A DNA stretch of 5,614 nucleotides from an uncultured Bacilli bacterium (lineage in GTDB: Bacteria > Bacillota_I > Bacilli_A > RF39 > UBA660). Numbering within the stretch: position 1 is the stretch's first letter; the number at the start of each line of letters is the position of its first letter. Below, one piece after another: positions 1 through 5,574 of the stretch. The notes under the pieces were generated by a model, which was not told where the DNA came from, made no database searches, and saw nothing but the letters and a program-made list of their open reading frames with translations. The stretch lies in contig CALVPO010000090.1 of the NCBI GenBank assembly GCA_944351345.1, positions 1 to 5,614 of the forward strand, written 5' to 3'. Position numbers and translations under genes: made by a program.

Positions 1-67
1 TAAGTGCCTTTTATGTATATAAAAGTAACTGATAGAAAACTAAAATTAACAAATTTCATTTAAACTA

Positions 68-96
68 AAGACTTTTCGTTAGAAATTTGGTACAAT
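68..96 (+). promoter_or_regulatory. Promoter of the small membrane protein gene (extended -10)
   Basis: The -10 hexamer TACAAT lies at 91-96 and is preceded by TG at 88-89 plus one base, which gives an extended -10. The best -35 candidate, AAGACT at 68-73 with a 17-base spacer, matches TTGACA at only three positions, so the extended -10 probably carries most of the recognition. Transcription would begin near 103, leaving a leader of about 25 bases before the GTG start at 129. Assigned by eye only. Confidence 0.6.
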
Positions 97-115
97 TATT
101 TTAGTAGAATGATAT

Positions 116-119
116 GGAG
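116..119 (+). promoter_or_regulatory. Ribosome binding site that sets a GTG start
   Basis: GGAG at 116-119 lies nine bases before an in-frame GTG at 129. The upstream in-frame ATG at 114 has no purine-rich site before it, and the GGAG itself overlaps that ATG codon region. This favours GTG 129 as the start. Confidence 0.6.
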
Positions 120-128
120 TTGAGTGGT

Positions 129-413
129 GTGAAGAAAAAGTTAAATAGTAATAAGATAGAGAAATTTAAGGATAATAAAGATAGTATTGTTTCTTTTAAG
201 AAAGTTAGAAGAAGTAGAGTTAAATTTAAGTCTGATAAAGAGATGGAAAGGGAGGCTACACAGGAGGAGAATGTTTCTATTTTTTTGATTGTGTTTGTAG
301 TCATTTTGTGTTGTATAGTTGGTATTGTTTTAGGTGTTTATTTATATAAGCTTGCTATTAATAGTAGTAATGCTATTATTATTAGTAGATTGATTAATAA
401 TTTGTTATTTTAA
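129..413 (+). CDS. Small bitopic membrane protein, function unknown
   Basis: I do not recognise this 94-residue protein. From the GTG start it has a Lys/Arg-rich region (residues 1-36), a short acidic stretch (about 36-47), one strongly hydrophobic helix (about 49-74, containing adjacent cysteines at 61-62), and a polar then hydrophobic tail of about 20 residues. By the positive-inside rule the basic N-terminus is cytoplasmic and the tail is outside. There is no signal peptidase site, lipobox or sorting signal. The order of parts (basic tail, single helix) resembles small bitopic division proteins such as FtsL or DivIC, but the outer part is far too short and has no coiled coil, so I do not assign that. 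It has its own promoter and Shine-Dalgarno and is convergent with tmcAL, which supports a real single gene. The in-frame ATG at 114 would add five residues but lacks a ribosome binding site. Confidence 0.75.
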   Translation: MKKKLNSNKIEKFKDNKDSIVSFKKVRRSRVKFKSDKEMEREATQEENVSIFLIVFVVILCCIVGIVLGVYLYKLAINSSNAIIISRLINNLLF

Positions 414-490
414 TTAATAAAAAAAGATAGATATTTTTTGGGGATTTTCGACATTGTGGCTGGTTTGTGTTATTATGTCTTTTTTAGTAT
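414..490. other. Convergent intergenic gap with weak terminator-like features
   Basis: No gene is visible. A five-base stem, GACAT at 450-454 with ATGTC at 475-479, precedes a run of Ts at 480-486 and might end transcription of the small membrane protein gene. The stem is short and its loop is 20 bases, so the support is weak. The bidirectional hairpin just downstream is a better candidate. Confidence 0.3.
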
Positions 491-524
491 AAAAAGAATG
501 CTGAAAATTTACTCAGCATCTTTT
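491..524. terminator. Bidirectional terminator between the small membrane protein gene and tmcAL
   Basis: ATGCTGA at 498-504 pairs perfectly with TCAGCAT at 513-519 around an eight-base loop, and A-rich and T-rich flanks extend the stem past one mismatch. Read on the minus strand the stem is followed by TTCTTTTT, a good intrinsic terminator placed directly after the tmcAL stop codon. Read on the plus strand it is followed by CTTTT, which is weaker but may also stop the convergent small gene. Confidence 0.8.
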
Positions 525-1665
525 AATAGTTGTCTTTTTTTATAGGTGGATGTTTGTATTCTTGTTCTATTAGGTTTGTGTTTAGTGGTAATTGATATAT
601 AGATGTTGCTCTTAGTTCTATATCTAATAATTTTGATATGTTTGGTTTATAATTAGTTATTATTGGAATATCTAGTTCTTTTTTTATTCTATTTAAATGA
701 TTTTTTCCTTTAAGGTTAAAACCTAACACTCTTATGTAGTCTATGTTTAGGTTTTTTGCTTCTTCTTTTGTGAAATTTGTTAGTATATGAATTAGCATTC
801 TATTTATTTTATTGTAGGTGTATCTTTTAGTTTTTATGTTTTCTACTAGTTCTTGCCAGTTTTTTGATATTAATATAGCTTTTTTTATTCTATTTTCTAT
901 TCCTTCATCTACTGTTTGATAGATTTCTAGATTGTTTGTAGTTATTATTTTGTATTTTAAGTAAGGAAAATATGAATTGGTTGTTAGATTTTGATAGAGA
1001 TATTTTTTTTCGCCTTTAGGTATGTAATTGTCTATTGGTTCTTTACTGTTATACATCTTTCTTATTAAGGATGCGTTTATAATATTTGTATTTACAGTTT
1101 TAGCGTGATAGTTGTTTGTTCTTTTTATGGATACAGGTTTTATTTTATAATTGTTTCTTTTTATTTCTTTTATGTAAGATATTCCTAATAAGTCATTTGG
1201 TTCTTTTACTGCGTATCCTATGATGTCTGTTAATGATTTGCTTAGTGCAGTAGGGTAGTTTAATCCAATAGCTAGATATTTTTTTACTTGTTTATTATAG
1301 TTTTGGTTATTTAATTGAGTATCTGCAATTTTAGTTAATTTTTCTATATTGTTTGATTCACTTCCAAATATTAAAATATCTATTTTTAATTTATTTAGGA
1401 TATTAATAGCTCCTTTAGCAAATATGTCTGCTGATTGGGTTGCAAAAACAAATGGTAATTCTACTACTAAATCTATTTCGTTTTCTAGACTAAGTTTTGT
1501 TTTTTCCCATTTATTTAATATGCTTACTTCTCCTCGTTCAGTAAATGTTGTGTTTGTTATTAATATTATTATAGAGTCTTTATATAGTTCTTTTGCTTTT
1601 TTTATTTGATATATGTGTCCTAGATGAAGAGGATTATATTCTGCTATTATTCCTATTTTTTTCAT
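523..1665 (-). CDS. tmcAL: tRNA(Met) cytidine acetate ligase TmcAL (YlbM family)
   Basis: TmcAL uses ATP and acetate to form acetyl-adenylate and transfers the acetyl group to the wobble cytidine of elongator tRNA-Met, giving ac4C34, which keeps AUG and AUA decoding apart. It is a cytoplasmic enzyme. The 380-residue protein is close to full family length. Visible motifs in order: the nucleotidylyltransferase HxGH within NPLHLGH (11-17), RGE (44-46), the VVELPFVFATQSADIFAKGA block (67-86), FGSES (100-104), NDLLGISYIKEI (157-168), the IR-containing NASLIRKM (197-204), EGIENRI (254-260), KRYTYNKINRM (280-290), RVLGFN (312-317) and ATSIYQL (353-359). The ATG at 1665 is chosen because MKKIGIIAEYNP is the usual family N-terminus and GAGGT precedes it by six bases; the longer frame to 1725 runs through the promoter. 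The SGNF-like segment usually found before RGE reads NTTF here. The protein is Asn-rich (43 by hand count), matching the strand bias of the region. Confidence 0.95.
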   Translation of the reverse strand: MKKIGIIAEYNPLHLGHIYQIKKAKELYKDSIIILITNTTFTERGEVSILNKWEKTKLSLENEIDLVVELPFVFATQSADIFAKGAINILNKLKIDILIFGSESNNIEKLTKIADTQLNNQNYNKQVKKYLAIGLNYPTALSKSLTDIIGYAVKEPNDLLGISYIKEIKRNNYKIKPVSIKRTNNYHAKTVNTNIINASLIRKMYNSKEPIDNYIPKGEKKYLYQNLTTNSYFPYLKYKIITTNNLEIYQTVDEGIENRIKKAILISKNWQELVENIKTKRYTYNKINRMLIHILTNFTKEEAKNLNIDYIRVLGFNLKGKNHLNRIKKELDIPIITNYKPNISKLLDIELRATSIYQLPLNTNLIEQEYKHPPIKKDNY

Positions 1666-1671
1666 GGAATT

Positions 1672-1676
1672 ACCTC
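1672..1676 (-). promoter_or_regulatory. Ribosome binding site of tmcAL
   Basis: GAGGT on the minus strand lies six bases before the ATG at 1665. It decides against the longer open frame beginning at 1725. Confidence 0.8.
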
Positions 1677-1696
1677 GCTTTCTTATAATATACATT

Positions 1697-1725
1697 AATA
1701 TATCATAATTTGGGCGTTTAAACAA
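1697..1725 (-). promoter_or_regulatory. Promoter of tmcAL (extended -10)
   Basis: On the minus strand TTGTTT (1725-1720) and TATATT (1702-1697) are separated by 17 bases, and the -10 is preceded by TG plus one base (1705-1703). Transcription should start near 1690 and leave a leader of about 25 bases. It points away from the promoter of the LtaS-like gene. Confidence 0.7.
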
Positions 1726-1742
1726 TTATCAGTTGTTGTTAA

Positions 1743-1767
1743 GGTAAATTTAAAATTATGGTAAATT
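1743..1767. repeat. Short direct repeat between the divergent tmcAL and ltaS promoters
   Basis: GGTAAATT occurs at 1743-1750 and again at 1760-1767, 17 bases apart start to start. Both copies lie between the two divergent -35 elements, where a regulator could bind. In such A+T-rich DNA an eight-base repeat can arise by chance, so a regulatory role is only possible. Confidence 0.3.
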
Positions 1768-1778
1768 ATGTTTGTAAG

Positions 1779-1807
1779 TTGCAAAAAAAGGGGATGGGTG
1801 TTATAAT
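1779..1807 (+). promoter_or_regulatory. Promoter of the LtaS-like gene (extended -10)
   Basis: TTGCAA at 1779-1784 and a perfect TATAAT at 1802-1807 are 17 bases apart, and TG at 1799-1800 plus one base makes a full extended -10. This is the best promoter of the window. Transcription should begin near 1814, about 20 bases before the start codon, and a translation start at the TTG at 1810 would lie upstream of that point. Confidence 0.85.
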
Positions 1808-1822
1808 CTTTGGTAGAAGAAA

Positions 1823-1827
1823 GAGGG
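1823..1827 (+). promoter_or_regulatory. Ribosome binding site of the LtaS-like gene
   Basis: GAGGG lies six bases before the ATG at 1834. It rules out the upstream in-frame TTG at 1810, which has no such site and falls at or before the predicted transcript start, and it is better spaced than the ATG at 1843. Confidence 0.8.
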
Positions 1828-1833
1828 AAGTGT

Positions 1834-3879
1834 ATGAAAAAAATGAATTTTTCTAAGGATAATATTAAGGGTAAATTAAAGAAAATTAGAAAATTCTTGA
1901 AGAAAAACTATGTTGCTTTTTTTAAAAAATATCCTTTGTTTGCTTTTTTTATTGTTTCTGTTTTAATTAATACTTTGTTACTTAGAGTTATAACTGTTCA
2001 TAATGGGTTGTATTTTAAACCTTTGCTTATGGATTTAGCACTAATATTTATAATATCTTCTTTTGGATTTTTATTTAAAACTGAAAAAGGAAGGAGAAGA
2101 TATTTAGGATTTTTTTCTGTATTTACGGCTGTTTTGTGTATAATTCATTCTATATATTACTCATATTATGATTCTTTTGCGTCTATATCTCTTTTAGCAA
2201 CTTCTACTTTTGTTGTTGATGTAGGTGATGCTATAGTGGAGAAGGTTATGAGAATTCAAGATTTTATTTATTTATGGCAACCTATATTTATTTTTTATGT
2301 TATGTATCAGCTTAAGAAAAAAGGAGTAGTTAATAATAAAGATAATATTATTTCTAGAAAATTTGGATTTGGTAATTTATTTATAACTGGAGTTATTTTG
2401 ATATGTATTACTAGTGCTATTATGACCCCTACTGAATGGAGTAGGTTTGGTAAAATGTGGAATAGGGAGTCAGTTGCTTCTAGTTTTGGTATTTTTGCTT
2501 ATCAAATTAATGATATTGTGCAAAGTTTAGAACCTAAAATTAATAATTTGTTTGGACATGATAAGGCATTAAAATTAGTTAGTGATTATTATAAAGATAA
2601 TACTCCTGTTGCTTCTGATAATGATGTTACTGATGTTTTTAAAGGAAAGAATGTTATTGTTATTCATGCTGAGAGTTTACAGAGTGTTGCTATTAATAGA
2701 AAATTTGAAAATAAAGAGGTAACGCCATTTTTGAATAAATTGGTTAGTGAGGGTATTTATTTTAATAATTTTTATTCCGAAGTTGGTGTTGGTACTAGTA
2801 GTGATGCAGAATTTACGTTTAGTACTTCTTTGATGCCTTCTAATAATGGTACTGTATTTGTTAATTATTTTGATAGAGAGTATAATACAATTCAAAAGAT
2901 GTTTAGAGATAATGGTTATTATACTTTTAGTATGCATGCTAATACGGGAGATTTTTGGAATAGGGCTACTATGCATGAGAATATGGGGTATAATAAATTT
3001 TACAGTAAATCTTCTTTTGATATAGATGAAACTATTGGTCTTGGTCTTTCTGATAAATCATTTTTTAGGCAAGTTGTTCCTATGATTAAAGATATAAAAG
3101 AAAAAGAAGATAAACCTTTTTTTGGAACTTTAATAACATTAACTAATCATACTCCTTGGAGTGATTTGGAACTTATGGATGAATTTCCTACTACTTGGAC
3201 TGTTGATATTAATGGTAAAAAAATTACAAGAGATTATATTAATGGGACGACTTTAGGTGATTATTTTAGATCTGTTCATTATTCTGATCAGGCTTTAGAA
3301 CAATTTGTTAATGAACTTGATTCTAATGACTTGCTTGATGATACTGTAATTGTTATTTATGGTGATCATGATGCTAGAATAGGTAAAAAATATTATAATA
3401 CTTTATATAATTATGATCCGTATACTGATACTCTTAAAGAAGAGGGAGATGAGGGATATATTGATTATAATGAATATAAGTATCAATTAGATAAGAAAGT
3501 ACCATTTATAATTTGGAGTAAAGATCAAAAAGTTCACAAAGAAATATCTAATGTTGCTGGTATGATAGATGCTTTGCCTACTCTTTCTAATATGTTTGGG
3601 ATAGGGGTAAATGAATATCAATTAGGTCATGATTTATTTAATATGAAAAAGGGCGATAATACTGTTGTATTTACTGATGGTTCTTATGTTACTGATACAA
3701 TTTATTATGATGGCCAGAGTGGTGATATTTATTCTATTAGTGATGAGGCTTTTAGTGAAGATGATGTTTTAAAAAGGTCTCAGTATGCTGATGATATTAT
3801 TAAAGTTTCAAATGATATAATTACTTATGACTTAATTAATGAAATGGAAAATGCTTCTGTAAATGGTGTGGAGCAATAA
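1834..3879 (+). CDS. ltaS: Lipoteichoic acid synthase family protein (LtaS-like)
   Basis: LtaS-type enzymes transfer glycerol phosphate from phosphatidylglycerol onto a growing chain on the outer membrane face, making the lipoteichoic acid backbone. The 681-residue protein has the family plan: five membrane helices (about 33-53, 63-81, 90-112, 144-160, 181-198), a linker, then an extracellular sulfatase-fold domain from about 272. By motif comparison with S. aureus LtaS the active-site set is intact: Glu280 (HAESLQ), the nucleophile Thr321 (GTSSDAEF), His368, Trp375 and Arg377 (FWNR), His439 (TNHTPW), and Asp511-His512 (YGDHDAR). Residues about 518-552 form a Tyr- and acid-rich insert before VPFIIW, and the protein is somewhat longer than the approximately 645-residue S. 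aureus enzyme. I see no clear signal peptidase site after helix 5. It has its own promoter and shares a terminator with the sortase gene. Whether it is the main synthase, a primase-type paralogue or acts on another polymer cannot be told from sequence alone. Confidence 0.92.
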   Translation: MKKMNFSKDNIKGKLKKIRKFLKKNYVAFFKKYPLFAFFIVSVLINTLLLRVITVHNGLYFKPLLMDLALIFIISSFGFLFKTEKGRRRYLGFFSVFTAVLCIIHSIYYSYYDSFASISLLATSTFVVDVGDAIVEKVMRIQDFIYLWQPIFIFYVMYQLKKKGVVNNKDNIISRKFGFGNLFITGVILICITSAIMTPTEWSRFGKMWNRESVASSFGIFAYQINDIVQSLEPKINNLFGHDKALKLVSDYYKDNTPVASDNDVTDVFKGKNVIVIHAESLQSVAINRKFENKEVTPFLNKLVSEGIYFNNFYSEVGVGTSSDAEFTFSTSLMPSNNGTVFVNYFDREYNTIQKMFRDNGYYTFSMHANTGDFWNRATMHENMGYNKFYSKSSFDIDETIGLGLSDKSFFRQVVPMIKDIKEKEDKPFFGTLITLTNHTPWSDLELMDEFPTTWTVDINGKKITRDYINGTTLGDYFRSVHYSDQALEQFVNELDSNDLLDDTVIVIYGDHDARIGKKYYNTLYNYDPYTDTLKEEGDEGYIDYNEYKYQLDKKVPFIIWSKDQKVHKEISNVAGMIDALPTLSNMFGIGVNEYQLGHDLFNMKKGDNTVVFTDGSYVTDTIYYDGQSGDIYSISDEAFSEDDVLKRSQYADDIIKVSNDIITYDLINEMENASVNGVEQ

Positions 3880-3880
3880 A

Positions 3881-3910
3881 AAAATCTCACTTTAGTAGTG
3901 GGAATTTTTA
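3881..3910. terminator. Bidirectional terminator shared by ltaS and the sortase gene
   Basis: TCTCACT at 3885-3891 pairs with AGTGGGA at 3897-3903 (one T-G wobble) around a five-base loop. A-runs and T-runs flank both sides, so reading either strand gives a hairpin followed by Ts: ATTTTTATTTTT on plus and a run of seven Ts on minus. The two convergent stop codons are only 28 bases apart, and this hairpin fills the gap. Confidence 0.9.
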
Positions 3911-4879
3911 TTTTTCTTCTATATTTATTAGTTTTGCATGGACTGCTACTCTTTTTGTTCCGGTATCATCACAGGTAGATAGGGTAATGATTTTGTCGGT
4001 TGTAGAGACGTCTACGTTGAAGTTATAAGAACTTCTTTTTTTTATGGTTTTTAAGAATTTGTTGTAAGTATCCATTGAATTGAATATAGATTGTAAATAG
4101 TCAGTTGTAGGTTTTATTTTATAAACAGAAAATATTTGCCAAATAGAATTTGTTTTTTTTGTTGATAACTTTATGTAATGATAATTTTTATTAGATTGCC
4201 AATTTGAGTTTAATACTTTTGGCAATTGTCCAAACATGGTTCTATTTATTAGATTATGGCCATATATAATTGTATTGTTGTTAAAAGTTTCAAAATTGTC
4301 TCTATAATCAGCAAATACCCAACCTGACATACTTTTTCTTTTATAAAAATTATGATTTAGATAGTAGCTGTTGTTGTTATGTTGTACTACTGGATAACTG
4401 ATATTGGTTCCATTTACTAAAATCCAAGCTACTGTTTCTGAATTTTGTCTTATATATGGATTTAGATTGACATTTAAAAATGTTAAATCATCTGGATAAT
4501 TTTCATTAGAATAATTTTTGTTGGGAACTATATATTGTTCGCTTGTACTTTCTTCTTCTTCTATGATTTGAGTTAGATTGTTTAGGTTGTCGGAGAAGTT
4601 TTTGTTTCTTTCACTTTGAACAAACCATCTTGTTACTAAAAAAATGCATATAAGATATGTTATTATGGATAAAGTTGTTATAATAATAGGTATAATTTTG
4701 TCTTCCATTTTTAGTTCTTTTTGTTTTTGTTTGCTAAATAGGCATATAGCCCCTATTATTAGATATTTTGGTATAAATGTTATTATAGTTAATATTCCTA
4801 TAAAAAAATGTTTTATAAATGATATTATGAATTTAATACATGAAGTTGCTCCAATTATAATATATTTTAATGGATTCAT
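3908..4879 (-). CDS. srtB: Class B sortase with extra N-terminal membrane helices
   Basis: Sortases are membrane-bound cysteine transpeptidases that cut a C-terminal sorting signal in secreted proteins and link them to the cell wall or into pili. In this 323-residue protein the catalytic domain spans about 136-318 and has class B hallmarks: LNPYIRQNSETVAWI (138-152), GTNISYPVVQ (157-166), YYLNHNF (172-178), IIYGHN with catalytic His208, LSTC with catalytic Cys303, and Arg310. A Glu/Ser-rich linker (about 105-115) precedes it. Unusually, the usual single anchor (about 62-86) is preceded by about 48 more hydrophobic residues, probably two helices (about 5-22 and 24-47), and a Lys-rich loop at 49-61. 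The ATG at 4879 has a strong AAGGTGA site; an internal Met58 start (4708) would give a conventional sortase but has no clear ribosome binding site. No gene in the window encodes an LPxTG- or NPxTx-type C-terminal signal, so its substrate is unknown. Confidence 0.93.
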   Translation of the reverse strand: MNPLKYIIIGATSCIKFIISFIKHFFIGILTIITFIPKYLIIGAICLFSKQKQKELKMEDKIIPIIITTLSIITYLICIFLVTRWFVQSERNKNFSDNLNNLTQIIEEEESTSEQYIVPNKNYSNENYPDDLTFLNVNLNPYIRQNSETVAWILVNGTNISYPVVQHNNNSYYLNHNFYKRKSMSGWVFADYRDNFETFNNNTIIYGHNLINRTMFGQLPKVLNSNWQSNKNYHYIKLSTKKTNSIWQIFSVYKIKPTTDYLQSIFNSMDTYNKFLKTIKKRSSYNFNVDVSTTDKIITLSTCDDTGTKRVAVHAKLINIEEK

Positions 4880-4883
4880 AATG

Positions 4884-4890
4884 TCACCTT
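4884..4890 (-). promoter_or_regulatory. Ribosome binding site of the sortase gene
   Basis: AAGGTGA on the minus strand, four bases before the ATG at 4879, is a strong match to the 3' part of the Shine-Dalgarno consensus. It supports translation of the unusual N-terminal extension rather than initiation at Met58. Confidence 0.75.
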
Positions 4891-4917
4891 CTTATCTTTT
4901 AATATCGTATTTTAATT

Positions 4918-4945
4918 ATTATATCATAAATTAAGTGAATGTATA
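4918..4945 (-). promoter_or_regulatory. Promoter of the sortase gene (extended -10)
   Basis: On the minus strand a perfect TATAAT (4923-4918) is preceded by TG plus one base (4926-4924). The best -35, TATACA (4945-4940), matches at four positions with a 16-base spacer. Transcription should start near 4911, about 30 bases before the start codon. Confidence 0.7.
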
Positions 4946-4964
4946 TATTGTGTTGCTTTAAAAG

Positions 4965-4980
4965 TTAATAATATTGTTAA
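4965..4980. promoter_or_regulatory. Near-palindrome overlapping the ntdP -35 element
   Basis: The 16 bases TTAATAATATTGTTAA are a palindrome except for one T-G pair and overlap the -35 hexamer at 4974-4979. The position would suit an operator, but A+T-rich palindromes are common by chance here. No known regulator site is recognised. Confidence 0.25.
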
Positions 4981-5002
4981 AAATGTAAAAATGGTGTATA
5001 AT
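4974..5002 (+). promoter_or_regulatory. Promoter of ntdP
   Basis: TTGTTA at 4974-4979 and a perfect TATAAT at 4997-5002 are separated by 17 bases. TG directly abuts the -10 rather than standing one base away, so it is not a true extended -10. Transcription should begin near 5009, which excludes the in-frame ATG at 4991 as a start. Confidence 0.8.
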
Positions 5003-5025
5003 ACATTTGATTTTTTATGTGAAAG

Positions 5026-5030
5026 AAGGG
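5026..5030 (+). promoter_or_regulatory. Ribosome binding site of ntdP
   Basis: AAGGG lies five bases before the ATG at 5036. Together with the promoter whose -10 covers 4997-5002, it fixes the start at 5036. Confidence 0.75.
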
Positions 5031-5035
5031 ATTGT

Positions 5036-5572
5036 ATGAATGATATAAAAATAGGAGATAAATTGGAGATTCATTGTTATAAACATAATGGTAATTTACA
5101 TAGGCAATGGGACGAGGCAGTACTTTTGGATATTAAGGATGATTATATGGTTTTTGGTAATGATAAAACTTTGGTTGTTGATAGTGATGGTAAGGTTTGG
5201 AGGACTAAAGAGTCTGCTATTTTGTTTTTTTTTAAAGATAGGTGGTTTAATATAATTGGTCAGCTTAAGGATTATGGCATTTATTTTTATTGTAATATTG
5301 CTACACCTTTTTTGGTTGATGAGCATGTTATTAAATATATTGATTATGATCTAGATTTAAAGGTTTTTCCTAATGGTAGTTTTAAGATTCTTGATAGGAT
5401 GGAATATAAATTTCATAAGAAGCAGATGCATTATTCTAATAGACTGGATTTTATTTTGAGGTATGAATTAGGAAATTTAATTGATATAGTTAGAAAAAAA
5501 GAATTTCCATTTAATAAAGAGACGATAGAAGAATATCATAAGATTTATGAAAAATTAACGAGTAAAGATTAA
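5036..5572 (+). CDS. ntdP: Nucleoside tri-/diphosphate phosphatase NtdP (DUF402, YgaC family)
   Basis: NtdP is a soluble, metal-dependent DUF402 phosphatase that removes phosphates from nucleoside tri- and diphosphates; the S. aureus homologue has been linked to virulence. The 178-residue length matches the family (about 176-180). Visible family blocks: CYKHNGNLHRQW (14-25, with conserved Arg23), DSDGKVWRTKESAI (49-62), WFNIIGQLKDYGIYFYCNI (70-88, with Asn87), and KYIDYDLDLKVFPNG (100-114), whose aspartates 103, 105 and 107 are the likely metal ligands, then LDRMEY (119-124). Two changes from the staphylococcal form stand out: TES-DG reads VDS-DG, and LDEDEY reads LDRMEY, keeping Asp120 and Glu123. 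The start at ATG 5036 is set by AAGGG and the promoter; an ATG at 4991 lies upstream of the transcript start. It is divergent from the sortase gene. No terminator follows it; another promoter begins within three bases of its stop. Confidence 0.93.
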   Translation: MNDIKIGDKLEIHCYKHNGNLHRQWDEAVLLDIKDDYMVFGNDKTLVVDSDGKVWRTKESAILFFFKDRWFNIIGQLKDYGIYFYCNIATPFLVDEHVIKYIDYDLDLKVFPNGSFKILDRMEYKFHKKQMHYSNRLDFILRYELGNLIDIVRKKEFPFNKETIEEYHKIYEKLTSKD

Positions 5573-5574
5573 TG

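Noticed and set aside
1..3. TAA at the very first bases, possibly the stop of an upstream gene.
   Set aside because: Nothing upstream is visible, so it cannot be told from chance.
8..25. Perfect seven-base hairpin CTTTTAT / ATAAAAG near the left edge, considered as a terminator of an upstream gene.
   Set aside because: The stem is almost entirely A-T and no T-run follows on either strand.
101..304. Minus-strand open frame of 67 codons opposite the small membrane protein gene, considered as a toxin-antitoxin-like pair.
   Set aside because: Its Leu/Ser/Phe-rich composition is the mirror of the Lys/Glu/Asn codons of the plus-strand gene. The plus-strand gene has the promoter and ribosome binding site.
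1349..1609. Plus-strand open frame inside tmcAL.
   Set aside because: It lies entirely opposite the strongly conserved part of tmcAL and has no recognisable motif.
1737..1753. WalR-like site (TGTTAA, five bases, ATTTAA) upstream of ltaS.
   Set aside because: The spacing fits the known WalR direct repeat, but the second half matches poorly, and such hexamers are frequent in A+T-rich DNA.
2677..2976. Minus-strand open frame inside ltaS.
   Set aside because: It is opposite the conserved catalytic core of the LtaS-like protein and has no recognisable motif.
4644..4934. Plus-strand open frame with hydrophobic segments opposite the N-terminus of the sortase gene.
   Set aside because: The hydrophobic look mirrors the minus-strand helices, and it runs across the sortase promoter.
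4975..4989. TGTTAA and TGTAAA half-sites in the ntdP promoter, considered as a WalR box.
   Set aside because: The half-sites are separated by three bases rather than the five required, and ntdP is not a known cell-wall gene.
5096..5326. Minus-strand open frame opposite ntdP.
   Set aside because: It is antisense to the most conserved blocks of NtdP.
114..5572. Possible sorting signals (LPxTG, NPxTx) in the neighbouring proteins as substrates for the sortase.
   Set aside because: No encoded protein ends with a motif followed by a hydrophobic helix and a basic tail.
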